Assembly: GCA_009760855.2 (NCBI GenBank)
Contig: WPIO01000127.1
Coordinates: 174,501-238,500, forward strand
Source: Cristatella mucedo
Lineage: Eukaryota; Bryozoa; Phylactolaemata; Cristatellidae
Direction of reading: 5' to 3'
DNA: 64,000 nucleotides
Both the position numbers and the translations under genes were made by a program. Positions 11,520 to 22,154 of the stretch are shown in pieces; position 1 is the stretch's first letter; each line of letters opens with the position of its first letter. Under the pieces are notes generated by a model. It was given only the letters and a program-made list of their open reading frames with translations. It was not told the origin of the DNA and ran no database searches.

Positions 11520-12820
11520 TAAACACAAAGGCAGCCTATTCGAGGACCGATAGAGTGACGAGATGAATTTTGCCCTCCTTTCTCAAGGGCGAAACATTAT
11601 GCGGAGCAAATGCATTGCATTAATGCAATATTATTGTTACCGGCCCTCAAATGTGCCAAACCTCCACTTTTTTTGGAAAGGCCAGATAGCCAGATAGCCA
11701 GATGTCGCATTGCATGCCTTACCGAACGAGGCTATGATGAAGAATGCAGGGCTAGCGATCAAATAGTGATTTCGGGTCGTTATAGATACATGTCGAATTG
11801 CCCGCATGGGTGGTCGACCAAGCAGGAACAGCAAAATACTCGCGGATGAAGCTGACTACACATCCCTGCCTCTGTCCCTACATCCTGTTGAGAGCCTGAG
11901 ACAGATCAATAGTCGCAACACGTACGCAGTTATTTAGATGATGAACAGAGCTTCTGTCAAACCTATGTTGCAATGCAGGACATGAGTATCCTTCACCCTT
12001 TTTCCTATGCCCTTTCATGGGTTTACAGAGAGTGCTTTTCAAAACTCAGTCAATTCGCACAGGCTTGGCTGTATGTAAAAATACGCTTGTCTACTTGACT
12101 GTACGGCTTAAAGTGAATGATATAGCGACATTGAGCTACTGGACTAGTTGACGAAATGTGATTGCTGGCACCTTTCAAGGTTCTCAGAGCGACCTGCAGC
12201 TGACGCTGTCGGCTTATAACCTTGCAGGCAAGCACTGTCGAGACTGAGAAGCCGGCCGCCGCAGCTGGAGTTAACTGACGGGAAGCCAACGGAAAGGATT
12301 AGACCTGGTAAGCAATAAATTAAAGACTTATTGTAAATATTGGCGCAAACTTGTTGCTGGCTTAGCTGCAGAGCGACGCGTGAGTGTTTTCTTACTTGTC
12401 CACGTGAATAAGGATACAAAACTTTGCAGATGAGTGAGACAGACGTCAGCTGCGGCTTTTTCTGGGAGGAACGTGTGGAAATAAGACCGTCTGGTAAGAG
12501 TTTTTTCGGCTGTTGGGTTTCTTCCGCCTAATCCCAGCCAATCACCTACTTACTCAGGGCTCCTGCTTTCAACTGGCTGCTGCTCACTCGTCGATCTTAC
12601 TTCCAATGGCCAGCGTGGCCGTTCGCCCCGCTGTCAGCTTGCTATCATCGATGGATGGAACTAACGCGCTGTGGACGGTCACCGTTTCAAAGGCTGTGAG
12701 CCTAGCATGGCCTAGTCACCCACGGGTCACCCTTAGGGCCATCCTCCGCCAATATATAATATCGAATGCAGGTTGCTCGCCCCTGGGCTAAGACCCAGGT
12801 GTAATTTCTCGCTCTTCACA
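11520..12820. other. No recognised gene
   Basis: ORFs of 60-90 codons on both strands overlap each other and lack motifs. A short (CCAGATAG) direct repeat lies near 11683-11705. Confidence 0.4.
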
Positions 12821-12821
12821 G

Positions 12822-13050
12822 CATAATAATAATAATAATAATATTGCACTTGATAAAGCGCCCTCAGAGAACTTAATCTCTTTCTAGGCGCTTTACATTT
12901 GCTGCAAAGTGATACGCAATAGAATAGTAAGTAAAATCATGCTTGAAAAACAAACAAAATGAATAACATGGTTAGGGGTTACATGCACTGGGTCAGCATG
13001 CAAATGTGGTTAGTGGCAGCATGAACAGTGTCAGCACGCATAAGCATAAG
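12822..13050 (-). mobile_element. LINE-A 3' UTR, 5'-truncated
   Basis: The minus-strand copy has an intact CpG-type hairpin, an (ATT)n tail at 12822-12842 and about 200 bp of 3' UTR including the GGTTAGGGG...GTCAGCATGC block. It stops inside the 3' UTR, so it never carried coding sequence. Confidence 0.8.
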
Positions 13051-13095
13051 TTATAGATCGTGGGATTGCGTCCAGCAGCTGGGAATCCTTCATTG

Positions 13096-13160
13096 CCCAC
13101 CGATAGCAGCAGGGGGAGGGGTGATAGCAGCAGGGGGAGGTGATAGCAGCAGGGGGTAAT
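13096..13160. repeat. Short minisatellite (GATAGCAGCAGGGGG)n
   Basis: Three imperfect tandem units of GATAGCAGCAGGGGG with spacers of 1-6 bases; G-rich on the plus strand. Confidence 0.8.
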
Positions 13161-13673
13161 AGTCGCTAAGGGTCTTCTAGCTTTTCTACCGCTTTGTAAA
13201 CTAGGCAGTGCCCTGAGCTAGCATGTACTTTACTGTATACTGCAGCGTTTAACTCCAATGATCTGCTATTACTATTGAGTTTCCTGCAGCCGCAATACAA
13301 ACTCGTGGTCCAGCACGTGCACGGGCGCCCACATTTACACTCCGCGTAGTCTTTGATGACAAAATATTTTGCTAAGGTCTTCGCCGGAAAAAAAAGATTT
13401 ACATCGCTCGGCATAAGTTATATTTAGTGCTTATTTAGGGACAAGTATCTATTTAGAAGTAAGTATATGAAAGAATGAAAGAATTGCGAATTTCGAATCT
13501 CGAATACGCGCTTCTACTGCGCAGAAAATTCTCGCCAGCAGGCGAATGATGGACAGCATTAAGCGTCGCAGATTGCGAAGGCAGCAGCCTGCTGAATTTA
13601 ACTGACTAAAAGAGAAAAATTGCCGCGATGTAATCACTAATTGGTGGCGGCCCAGGGTCACAGACCAGGAGTT

Positions 13674-13801
13674 AGGTGCTTGCACTTATTATGTTGCACT
13701 GTTGCACATGATAATATAATATGATGATATGAGCATATACATGAGCGCATGATAATATAATAAGTGCAGCATGTTGCACATGTTGCACTTATTATATTAT
13801 C
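13674..13801. repeat. Palindromic cluster with a perfect 18-bp stem
   Basis: GATAATATAATAAGTGCA (13751-13768) is the exact reverse complement of 13784-13801, around a 15-nt loop. A related block, TTGCACATGATAATATAAT, lies upstream near 13702, so parts of the palindrome occur three times. Confidence 0.85.
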
Positions 13802-13807
13802 TTATAT

Positions 13808-13940
13808 GTTATGCTTATTGTCATTGAGTATGCTACCACTTACCATTCAATCATGCTTCCCTTGCAGCTATTGTAGTGCCTATGAAGAGATTGGGCTCTC
13901 TGAGGGAGTTATAATAAATGTTTTACTATTATTAAAGCAT
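13808..13940 (+). mobile_element. LINE-A tail, decayed
   Basis: The plus-strand copy shows TTACCATTCAATCATGCTTCC, the GCAGC...AGTGCC hairpin arm and the inner GAGATT...CTCTGAGGG stem, then an AT-rich tail. The second CpG arm is lost. Confidence 0.6.
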
Positions 13941-13944
13941 TTTC

Positions 13945-14385
13945 ATGACCTAGATCGAACGTTCGAGTCCTGCAGCTGATGATCCATAATTTATCGCCAC
14001 AAACGTGATGATAACGATAGTAGTAATAATAATACGAATAATAATAATAAGAATGTTTCAATAGCACCTAAGCAGAATCAAACCTCTGCACGAGGGCTTT
14101 GAGACCTACGAAAAGAGAAGCAATGGTCGAGAGTTAACGACAAGCCTAGCATCTTGCTTAGACTAGCATGTTAATTCACAGAAACATTATATACTAGCTT
14201 CTGTATAAAAAAATTGCACGATAAGACCCTAAATGCAGCTGGTTAGAAGTACGATTGGTTCCCAAGATGGACTGAGTGCATGATGCACAGGTAAGCAATA
14301 GATCATTTATTGCAAGCGGTGATGATAGCCATCACGGCTCCTATACCGCTTTATTAATGAGGCTGTTAAATCAGCTAATCTTATA
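13945..14385 (+). mobile_element. SINE-1 fragments
   Basis: Two pieces are visible. One, near 13950-14005, has a B box (CGTTCGAGTCC) and TTTATCGCCAC. The other, at about 14295-14385, has the 3' half (GCAAGCGGTGATGATAGCC...GAGGCTGTTAAATCAGCTAA). About 280 bp, including ATA/ATG-rich sequence, separate them, so they may be one interrupted copy or two. Confidence 0.5.
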
Positions 14386-14630
14386 CTTTTAAGTTTAAGC
14401 TAAGCACACTGGAACTGACAGAAAAACGACACGGAAGAAGAAATATCGGTGTGGAACAGGTGCATCTTCAGAAGAAACTGGTTCAACTGATGCAATGTCC
14501 GTGTAAGAGGTGACAGAAGCAGTAGCGAGTTCCGACTTTCAGTGCATACGAATTGAGTAGCCGAACTTTAGAGATTTCAAATGGGGCGAGGAAAGGAGAG
14601 ACGGCTAGAAGCCGAAGAGCGAGTGCTCGT

Positions 14631-14733
14631 GTGAGAGCACGTGACTGCGGTGTGAGAGCACGTGACTGCGGTGTGAGAGCACGTGACTGCGGTGTGAGAG
14701 CACGTGACTGTGGTGTGAAAGCACGTGACTGGA
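14631..14733. repeat. 21-bp minisatellite carrying phased E-boxes
   Basis: Five tandem units of GTGAGAGCACGTGACTGCGGT, the last diverged. Each holds the palindrome CACGTG, so five identical E-box cores sit exactly 21 bp apart. The array lies inside an open frame giving a VRARDCG heptad. I regard this frame as incidental. Confidence 0.9.
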
Positions 14734-14867
14734 GGAGCGAGGAGCTAAGATGGGTACATTAGCCAGTACAAGCTAGTGCAAGCCTGTGATGTAACCTGTT
14801 GGCCAAAAGGAAAGCTGAAGTCAATTCGTTGCTCTTAATAGGCAGCTAGTTAAGCTGCAAGGTACGA

Positions 14868-15014
14868 AATGTAATGTAATGTATCTCCGTCCGTAGCTCC
14901 ACAAAGCCATAAAGACTACGTGGGTGCTACGCAGGAGAGTTTTGTACAGTTCACTCACAGCCTAGGCGGCTTTCGGTACGCATTCGGTAGCCAACAGACT
15001 TCGTCTCACGATGT
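14868..15014 (-). mobile_element. LINE-B 3' end
   Basis: The (ACATT)n tail shows as AATGTAATGTAATGTAT at 14868-14885. It is followed on the minus strand by the terminal LINE-B block (CTCCACAAAG, ACTCTCCTGCG, GCCTAGGCGGCTTTCGG, TTGGCTACCGAATG). The copy is cut after about 145 bp. Confidence 0.75.
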
Positions 15015-15784
15015 CTACAGCAATATATGCTAAAGCCTACATCAGCCAACCTTTGCTGTCTCTCTGCTGCCTTATGCGTTTGTAATGCACTGGACCGTGC
15101 CTGACACGATAGCATTGGGGTATACTTTCTCTCTCACAGTACCTGCACTTCAGGTGGTTTAGTTTTTGAGTTGCAGATACAAAGCTAGCTGTTCCAAGCG
15201 CTATGTACTAGAAATCTTGATGCAGAGTTCCGATACGCTCTCATTACTCCATATGGATAAAGCTCATGAAGGTATGTGAGTAAATTTCTGCATCCTTATC
15301 TGCCGCCACCTGGAGAGACGGCCGCCGTTGCCAGCTCACCGTTATCTTTCGTCGTTCCTCGAGCCCTGTGATCTTAACTAGATCCTGTTCCAGCGGATTG
15401 GCTCGTCCATGAAATCAGATGTCAAATGGGCCATCAAGAGGGATCATCCTTACACTTGATTAATGTGTGCATCGATTCAACGCTCTATCTCCAAGCATCT
15501 GATTCTGACCAAGCAATCGATCGCGATTAAATATGGTAGATTTAGGTGATTATCTGCATCGCCAGTCGTCGTAAGGCCTCTTGGATGTTCCTAGCGACCG
15601 CCGAGCAGTGCCGCCGCACGTCCGCTGGCAGCTGCGCCCATAAGCAAGCAGCGAGCGAAGCTCTGGCTCATCACGCGATCATCTGGCTCATCAAGCTGAG
15701 TAGTTACTTCTACAACCTCTCAATCTGACTAGAGTTCGAAAGACTTTAAAGACTCTCCCGGCATTTATTGACGGGAAAAATCAT
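15015..15784. other. No recognised gene or repeat
   Basis: No supported feature. A small ORF at 15546-15728 (+) has no motif. Confidence 0.4.
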
Positions 15785-15905
15785 AGTTATAATAAGAATA
15801 CTACTGAGAATACACTTGCATGGTGCCCTCGGAGGACGGAATATCTTTCTAGGCACTTTACAAATGCTATATAGAAAGCAGTACCATGTGATATGACCAT
15901 GTGAT
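15785..15905 (-). mobile_element. LINE-A subfamily tail
   Basis: Minus-strand hairpin remnant (GGTGCCCTCGGAGGACG...CTAGGCACTTTAC) followed by the TGCTATATAGAAAGCA block that also marks the copies at 18.6 and 32.45 kb. This suggests a separate subfamily. Confidence 0.6.
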
Positions 15906-15991
15906 GGGCGATAAAACCCGCAAGCAGCCGGCGCAGTGTACTAGCCGATTATAACATATATTGTAATATATTATATATATTATACATTATA

Positions 15992-16163
15992 CTAGCTGAT
16001 TTAACAGCCTATTTTTTTGCATAGCGACAGAAAAGCCTTAAAGGCTATCGCCACCACTTGCGGCGGCAATAAAGGATCGCCCAGCGCAGGGTTCAAACCC
16101 GCAGCCTCGAGACCGAGGGCTTGAAGAGCAAACACCTTACCCTAGTGTGCCATCACAGCTCAC
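15992..16163 (-). mobile_element. SINE-1, nearly full length
   Basis: On the minus strand: a head with the B box GGTTTGAACCCTG (16088-16101), a body with TATCGCCACCACTTGCGG (plus sense), GCTATGCAAAAAAATAGG and a 3' end at TTAAATCAGCTAGT. Its AT-rich tail abuts a TATA-rich block (15950-15990). Confidence 0.7.
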
Positions 16164-16189
16164 GTAAGGCATATGCATACGAAGGACGA

Positions 16190-16265
16190 ATAATAAGACA
16201 TTTTTACAGAACCCTAAGAGAAAATAATTTCTGTCTAGGCTGTTTGCACATGAAATTCGCTTACA
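16190..16265 (-). mobile_element. LINE-A tail remnant
   Basis: Weak hairpin match (AACCCTAAGAGAAAATAATTT...CTAGGCTGTTTGCACATG). Ends unclear. Confidence 0.4.
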
Positions 16266-17125
16266 GATCCTTCATCTAACTCAGCCTCTATCTTGCAATT
16301 CCTTATGGCATTGCGAGGAAACGCTTAAGCATGCATAATATGAAGATCGTCTGAAGAGGAAAGAGGAAACTGATTCGTCAAATTCAGTGAGTAATACCGG
16401 AAATCCAACTGGTATCTGTCGAGTAGTGGTTGAGTGAATTAATCAATTTTTACACATCAACTCACCCTGTTCATGCGATTTATTATATACCACCCTGAAT
16501 TTTAAGCAATCAATAATTATGGCCTACTTATCTGACAGATCCGCCCCCTTTCCACATTACTACATGCAAAGGCAGGATATTCGGGAGAACACCATAATTA
16601 CAGTTTAAAACGATGTGGGATTTCCCAGAAGCAACGAACCTTTCCCCTATCTCTACTGTTAGTTGAACACCAATTAAAAGCAATCTCGTGTGAGGCTTAC
16701 GAAAAAAATTTGCTTGTTGATGTGCAATGCTATAATAGAAGATCGCATTCATGCCCTTCGGAATTTATTTGCTATTACTTCAGATACTGATATGAGCGTT
16801 GTCGAAACATTTGTTCATGTCGTCCTCTTTCATTGCATGGAGTCCATTGCATGGAGTATTTCGTGTGATTATCTTCTATAAGCACAGAAAATGTATGCAG
16901 CCTGCTTCAAAGATACATGAAATTAATGCTCACTCCTTCCTAAAGTAATACGACCAAGAATAGAACATGGTCTTGTGGTGACTCGGAGAATAAGCTCGGC
17001 ACCTACACTTCAAACTGTCTGCACAGTATGCATTTGCGTTTTCTGAGAACTTGGTATTAACGTCGGCGTCGTGGCCTGAGAGGATTTATCTCTCTTGCGC
17101 GACCGATCATTATCTTAATCCGGCG
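16266..17125. other. No recognised gene or repeat
   Basis: AT-rich, with overlapping ORFs on both strands at 16528-16881. None shows a recognisable domain. Confidence 0.4.
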
Positions 17126-17127
17126 AC

Positions 17128-17191
17128 GCTTGCTCGCATTTCCGGTAACTCGCTTGCTCACATTTCCGGTCACTCACCTGCTTACGTTTCC
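17128..17191. repeat. 24-bp tandem repeat, 2.7 copies
   Basis: Units GCTTGCTCGCATTTCCGGTA... and GCTTGCTCACATTTCCGGTC..., then a partial third. Confidence 0.8.
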
Positions 17192-17283
17192 ACGGCACGG
17201 CGCTGGAAACATTGTTCAGAAACGATTATTCGACGGATAGTGGTGCTAATAGTAGCTCATTCAACGTAACTGTGTTCAACTTG

Positions 17284-17450
17284 GTGAGCCGTGATGCACC
17301 TCTAGATAAGGCGGTTGCTTTCACGACCTCTCTCCCGAGGTCGTGGGTTCGATTCCTGCGGTGGGCAAACCTTTATCGCCACTGCAAGCCGCGGTGATAG
17401 CCATAAAGGCTCTTCTGTCGCTATAAAAAAGAGGCTGTTTAATCAGCTAG
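17284..17450 (+). mobile_element. SINE-1, full length
   Basis: GTGAGCCGTGATGC... starts the tRNA-like head. The B box GGTTCGATTCC lies at 17346-17356. The body runs TTTATCGCCACTGCAAGC...GGTGATAGCC...GGCTCTTCTGTCGCTATA and ends GAGGCTGTTTAATCAGCTAG. With the copy at 24.7 kb it defines the family. Confidence 0.8.
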
Positions 17451-17579
17451 GATGAATTTGAAAGTAATACACTAGGCCCAATTATAAAGCACCGAGATAG
17501 ATAGGCCCACTGACTTCGGGCGAAGGTGATGTCAAATTGCGCGACAAAAACGGAGGCGTGATCAATCAGCTAGATTGTG

Positions 17580-17690
17580 ACTGATATTAATAACAATAAT
17601 ACACATGATATAGCGCCCCCAGACAGAAATCAATCTCTTTCTAGGCTCTCTACATTTTCTTTAAAGGAAGCACTCTATTCGCAATTCGCT
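17580..17690 (-). mobile_element. LINE-A tail
   Basis: (ATT)n-like start, then GATATAGCGCCCCCAGACAGAAATC...CTAGGCTCTCTACATTTTC. A short, 5'-truncated minus-strand tail. Confidence 0.65.
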
Positions 17691-18085
17691 GCTCATGAAT
17701 AATGTTCACAAGAAATCGATTGGGCAATACTCTCTGGCCAAGGCCTCATAAAAGCCGAAGAGGTGTAACAAGAAGGCAGTTGTACTCATGAAGTTAGTCT
17801 TGGCATTTGAGCTGAATTGTGCTCTAGACCGTTGAGCCTTACGAGAGTTGTTACTCATCATGGCCACTATTTAACCCCTGAAGCTCTTCTTAGTCCTGTG
17901 AACGAGGTCGCGCGCAGGCGAGGCTACGGGCGGGCCAAGTCACGTGCAGGCAAGGTCAAACGAAGTTCGCGGCTCTAAGAACATTATTGAAGGAGGCGCT
18001 ATCGCACGTCTGTAACCATATGTGTTATCTGTAATCAGCTGGCATTCTTTCTTACAGCCGAAACTGGCGCCGTTGTGAGTGCTAG
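17691..18085. other. No recognised gene or repeat
   Basis: Nothing I can support. Confidence 0.4.
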
Positions 18086-18088
18086 GCT

Positions 18089-18163
18089 TTCGGTGGAGTT
18101 CTGTCCGAATGAGGACAGAACTCCACCGAACTCCACCGAACTCCACCGAACTCCACCGAACTA
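18089..18163. repeat. Perfect 18-bp stem-loop running into a 10-bp tandem array
   Basis: TTCGGTGGAGTTCTGTCC (18089-18106) and GGACAGAACTCCACCGAA (18113-18130) pair perfectly around GAATGA. The right arm contains the first unit of a GAACTCCACC array (18118-18157, four units plus a partial), so the array and stem share sequence. Confidence 0.9.
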
Positions 18164-18544
18164 GACCTCTACACTCGTTCGCAACATTTCTTATCGGAAG
18201 TGTTGGATGGTTGTTGAGTACCCGTAGCAGTCAAGTGCTAGTCTCACCACTTGCGACTTTATTGGCAAGAATAGAGCCTGATTGATGGCTTTCCTTATTC
18301 GCGAGGTTGAATTAGTACTGGCAGCAACATTAAGTCATTGAAAGCGAAGTAGCTGCTCGCTTTGACAAAGTTCGGTATTAAGGAGAGTCCCCTTCAACAT
18401 TTTTGCGAGTTTTTGTGCCACGCTTAAGCGAAATTAAGAGAATTGTCGAAGAACATTGAACTCCGACCTTAAGCGAAGTATGGATATGCACTCGAGCTGG
18501 CGGATAGGACGCATTACTGGTGGTTGAGCAGTAAATAGCTGCAT

Positions 18545-18725
18545 TTAATAATAACAATAATAATAATGAAAATAGTAATACATTTGTATAACACCCTGAA
18601 AGAACTGAATTTTTTTCTAGGCACTTTGCAGATGCTGTATACAAAAAATTCCCAAACGATTGGTGGTAACACTCGCAAGTAGCAGGCATAGTTTAAACCG
18701 GTACATGCAGGCGATTTAGAGGTAC
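18545..18725 (-). mobile_element. LINE-A subfamily 3' end
   Basis: (ATT)n-type start at 18545-18575, decayed hairpin (AACACCCTGAAAGAACTG...CTAGGCACTTTGC), then ATGCTGTATACAAA and the GCAAGTAGCAGGCATAG block shared with the copy at 32.45 kb. Confidence 0.65.
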
Positions 18726-19570
18726 TGGTCTTGAAAGAATAGATACCTTGATGGCGATGGTACGTCAACATCTAAAGAATAAGTTACAATAATGGTCAAC
18801 ATCTTAAGAATAAGTTACAAAAATATACCTCAAACTTTGCGGCTAAACAGCAGTCTACTGAGAGTAATACCGAAACTGCTACGATGCAGTGACTCGAGTT
18901 CGCTAGTAGCGGCGGTAGGCTCGAACTTGTTGCTGCTAATTTAGAATTAATCAAAGGCGATAAGGTGACCTATTTTTCGCAGGGTCCGGCCATATAGGTG
19001 AAGCTCAACGCGGTGAGATCGGAAAACCTAATTTACGGCTTGAGAGGTAAGATATCTTGGCTTCGATACACGAGAGCGAGAGGAAAAAGCTGCTGATCAC
19101 TCGCGGTGCCTTAATCTTGGCTGAGGGTTATAGGTAGAGCGTAGGTCGTTCTTCCTGTCCGGTTATAGCCAGAATGGAGCCAGTGATTGATGTGACTGAT
19201 GCTTAGACCTTCGGCTACGCTGAAAACTGTCGAGGTAATTTACTGCTAGTCTGTCGCTTTACGAGCTGCTTCCCACGCCCGCAAGCCCGCTGCGGGGCGA
19301 GTTCAGCGAATGCTGCCGAACCTCGTCGTCACGTGACCTACGACGCCCCGCCTCTGCAGCGGTGTGCAATTCAGCGATGCGGATATGCATACATCGCAGG
19401 CCGCTGCTGTTTTACACCAAAGAGGGGGCCGCTTGTCGCATTCGTGAGTTCTACGCATCCGCGATTGTTCATCTTCGCATTTTTGCCGATCGTAAGAGTG
19501 TTAACATCTCATGCACCGAGCTTCCGGTCAGAATCACGTGGCCAATCGACGCGCCACTCAGCGCCTGATG
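18726..19570. other. No recognised gene or repeat
   Basis: It becomes CpG-richer from about 19260. The open frame at 19333-19836 runs straight into the hAT element and is not supported as a gene. Confidence 0.4.
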
Positions 19571-19576
19571 GAGACC

Positions 19577-19792
19577 TACAAGAGCAGTGGTTCTCAACCT
19601 TCCTAATGCCGCGATCCTTTAATACAGTTCCTCATGTCTTGGCGACCCCCAAACATAAAGCTATTGTGTGCAAAGTGTGGAAATGCGTGTTTTCCGATGA
19701 TCTTAGGCAACCCTGCGAAAAGGGTCGTTCGACCTCCAAAGGTCGACCAACACCAAAAAGCGACCCACAGGTTGAGAACCGCTGTACTAGAG
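19577..19792 (+). mobile_element. SPIN-like hAT element, non-autonomous, with 8-bp TSD
   Basis: A 200-bp element (19585-19784) has 16-bp terminal inverted repeats, CAGTGGTTCTCAACCT at the left and AGGTTGAGAACCGCTG at the right, with one mismatch. It is flanked by 8-bp duplications TACAAGAG / TACTAGAG (one mismatch) that resemble the hAT target consensus nTnTAGAn. The left interior (CCTAATGCCGCGA, CAGTTCCTCATG, CGACCCCC) and right interior (GTTTTCCGATGATCTTAGGC, AGGGTCGTTCGACC) match the ends of SPIN elements as I remember them. There is no transposase. It would have been moved by a SPIN transposase supplied elsewhere. The interior is shortened. Confidence 0.85.
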
Positions 19793-20262
<470 letters not shown>

Positions 20263-20377
20263 GAGCCGATAATCCCTCGCAGCCGACGTAAGAGCCAGTA
20301 AGTCAGCTACAGATTAAGTAGTTCTTGAGTGTTGAATCTGCTAGTACAAGTGCCTGGACCAGAAGAAATGTCAAGGT

Positions 20378-21475
20378 CATAATTATAATAGTACACTTGA
20401 TAAAGCACCCTCAGAGAACTCAGTCTTTTTCAAGATGCTTTACATTTGCTTCAAAGGAAGCACGATCAAATGGTGAGTGGTATCATGCTTGATAAACAAT
20501 GAATACCATAGCTACGGATGACATGCACAGGTTCAGTATGCAAGTGGCAACATGCAGCAGTTTCAGCACACATAAGCGCATAAAGGACGGGTCACAGCGA
20601 TAGCTGCATAGTTTTGCGCCAGCTGTAATCACCTGACTGCACACGCCGGTAGGCCAGCAAGCAGTGAGTTACTGAAATCAAGATGGGATGTCACAAATGC
20701 ATGGACCAACTTAGATGAGCTATCCCTGTCTAAGCAAGCCCGAATTTTAGCAATATTATGTAGGCAGACTTGATTGTGGAGCAGATGTGGTCATCTAACG
20801 AAAGGTCGCTTTGGAACATGACACCTATTTCGTGTAGATTCAACAGGAGATATGCTGGCAAAGCCAATTTTGAGCATCAGCCTTTCCAATTTCTAAATCA
20901 CACTTTATGTGCCCATAACTAGTAAGATAATTTTATCATAATTTAATTTAAGAAAATGTGCTTCCATCCATGCGCGGTAGTCATCAATACATGCAGCAAG
21001 GGAGTCGAGAGAATTTGAGGTGCTCGAAGGCTGGGAGGGATCAAAGCAGATGCAGCAAATGCAGATGTATCAAAGGTACAACTGATGGTCATCCCCATAG
21101 AAGTGAAAGCCTAGATTGTGCTTGGCAATCACATCGGCATGAGGAAGAGTGTAAACTGTGAAAAGAACCGGATCTAGCACGGAGCCCTGAGGTATCCCAT
21201 ATTTCAGAATTACCTCGGATGATGTCCATTCACATCAATACTCTGTAGTCTCACACTGAGACAGGACCTGAACCATTGCAGAACAGTGCCAGTGATGCCC
21301 AGGCGAGATGAGAGGCCCTTTTTTAGAAGGATTTGGTGATCGACAGTATCAAAAGCTGCCGAAATATCGAGCAACAGAAGCAGAGATACTCTACCCATGT
21401 CTGCATTCCTAAGCAGGTCGTTGTACAACCGAAGCAAAGCTGACTCTGTGGAGTGATTAGCTGGCATAGTCATGC
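20378..21475 (-). mobile_element. LINE-A with an internal 350-bp deletion
   Basis: On the minus strand: (ATT)n-like tail and hairpin at 20378-20450, then 3' UTR to about 20600. It then jumps over the C-terminal third of the RT ORF to the AGCTGCATAGTTTTGCGCCAG segment and continues to RANHSTES at about 21460. Motif A (DISAAFDTVDH) reads in the frame at 21210-21575. The YADD region reads as YGDDHQL, with a change at the second position, and it is in a different frame. Confidence 0.75.
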
Positions 21476-22033
21476 AGTTCAGTACATCATTCAGCTGGTG
21501 CAAAACTCTGCAGCCAGGCTTGTCTGTCGTGAGCGTTGCAGTTGCCACATTACTCCACTTCTCGTCGACCTGCATTGACTACCAGTCAAGCAACGGATTG
21601 ACTTCAAGGTTTTGTCGCTCACTTTTAGGTCACTTCATTCTTTTGCTCCAGCCTATCTCTCAGATATACTCCCCCATCAGGCCAAGCATCGTACCACCCG
21701 CTTTTCGGAATCCAACAGTCTACAAATACCTCATACAAACCTTAAATTCTCTGGAGACCGTGCATTTAGTTCGTATGCTCCCAAAGCCTGGAACTGCCTA
21801 CCGACTTGCGTAAGAAGATCCCCTGACTTGATCACATTTAAACAGAACTTAAAAGCACACATATTTAGGACAGCATTAAGTGGGTCCCTGTGATTCGTCC
21901 TTGATGTGCTTATGCGTGCTGACACTGTGCTGGCTGCCACTAACCACATTTGCATGCTGACCCTCTGCATGTCACCCCTAATCACGTTTTACATGCTGTT
22001 TATCAGGCATGATTGTACTTACCATTCTATCAC
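21476..22033 (+). mobile_element. LINE-A piece in opposite orientation, without its hairpin end
   Basis: It starts at CAGCTGGTGCAAAACTCTGC, which is where the minus copy resumes after its deletion. It runs through the C-terminal RT codons (PKAWNCLPTCVR, HIFRTALSGSL) and the 3' UTR to TTACCATTCTATC, then changes abruptly into (CA)n. The terminal hairpin and (ATT)n tail are missing. Confidence 0.8.
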
Positions 22034-22079
22034 ACACACACACACACTAACACACACACACACGCACGCACACACACAC

Positions 22080-22115
<36 letters not shown>

Positions 22116-22150
22116 GAGATATATATATATATACACATATATATACACAT
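22034..22150. repeat. (CA)n and (TA)n tract
   Basis: Compound microsatellite: CA units with AACA and GCAC interruptions to about 22109, then TATATA/ACACAT. Confidence 0.95.
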
Positions 22151-22154
22151 ATAT

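Noticed and set aside
14553-14762. Small protein with VRARDCG heptads
   Set aside because: The heptads come from the 21-bp minisatellite, whose length is a multiple of three.
20378-22033. Twin-priming (5' inversion) of one LINE-A
   Set aside because: Twin priming inverts the 5' part. Here the inverted piece is the 3' part of the element.
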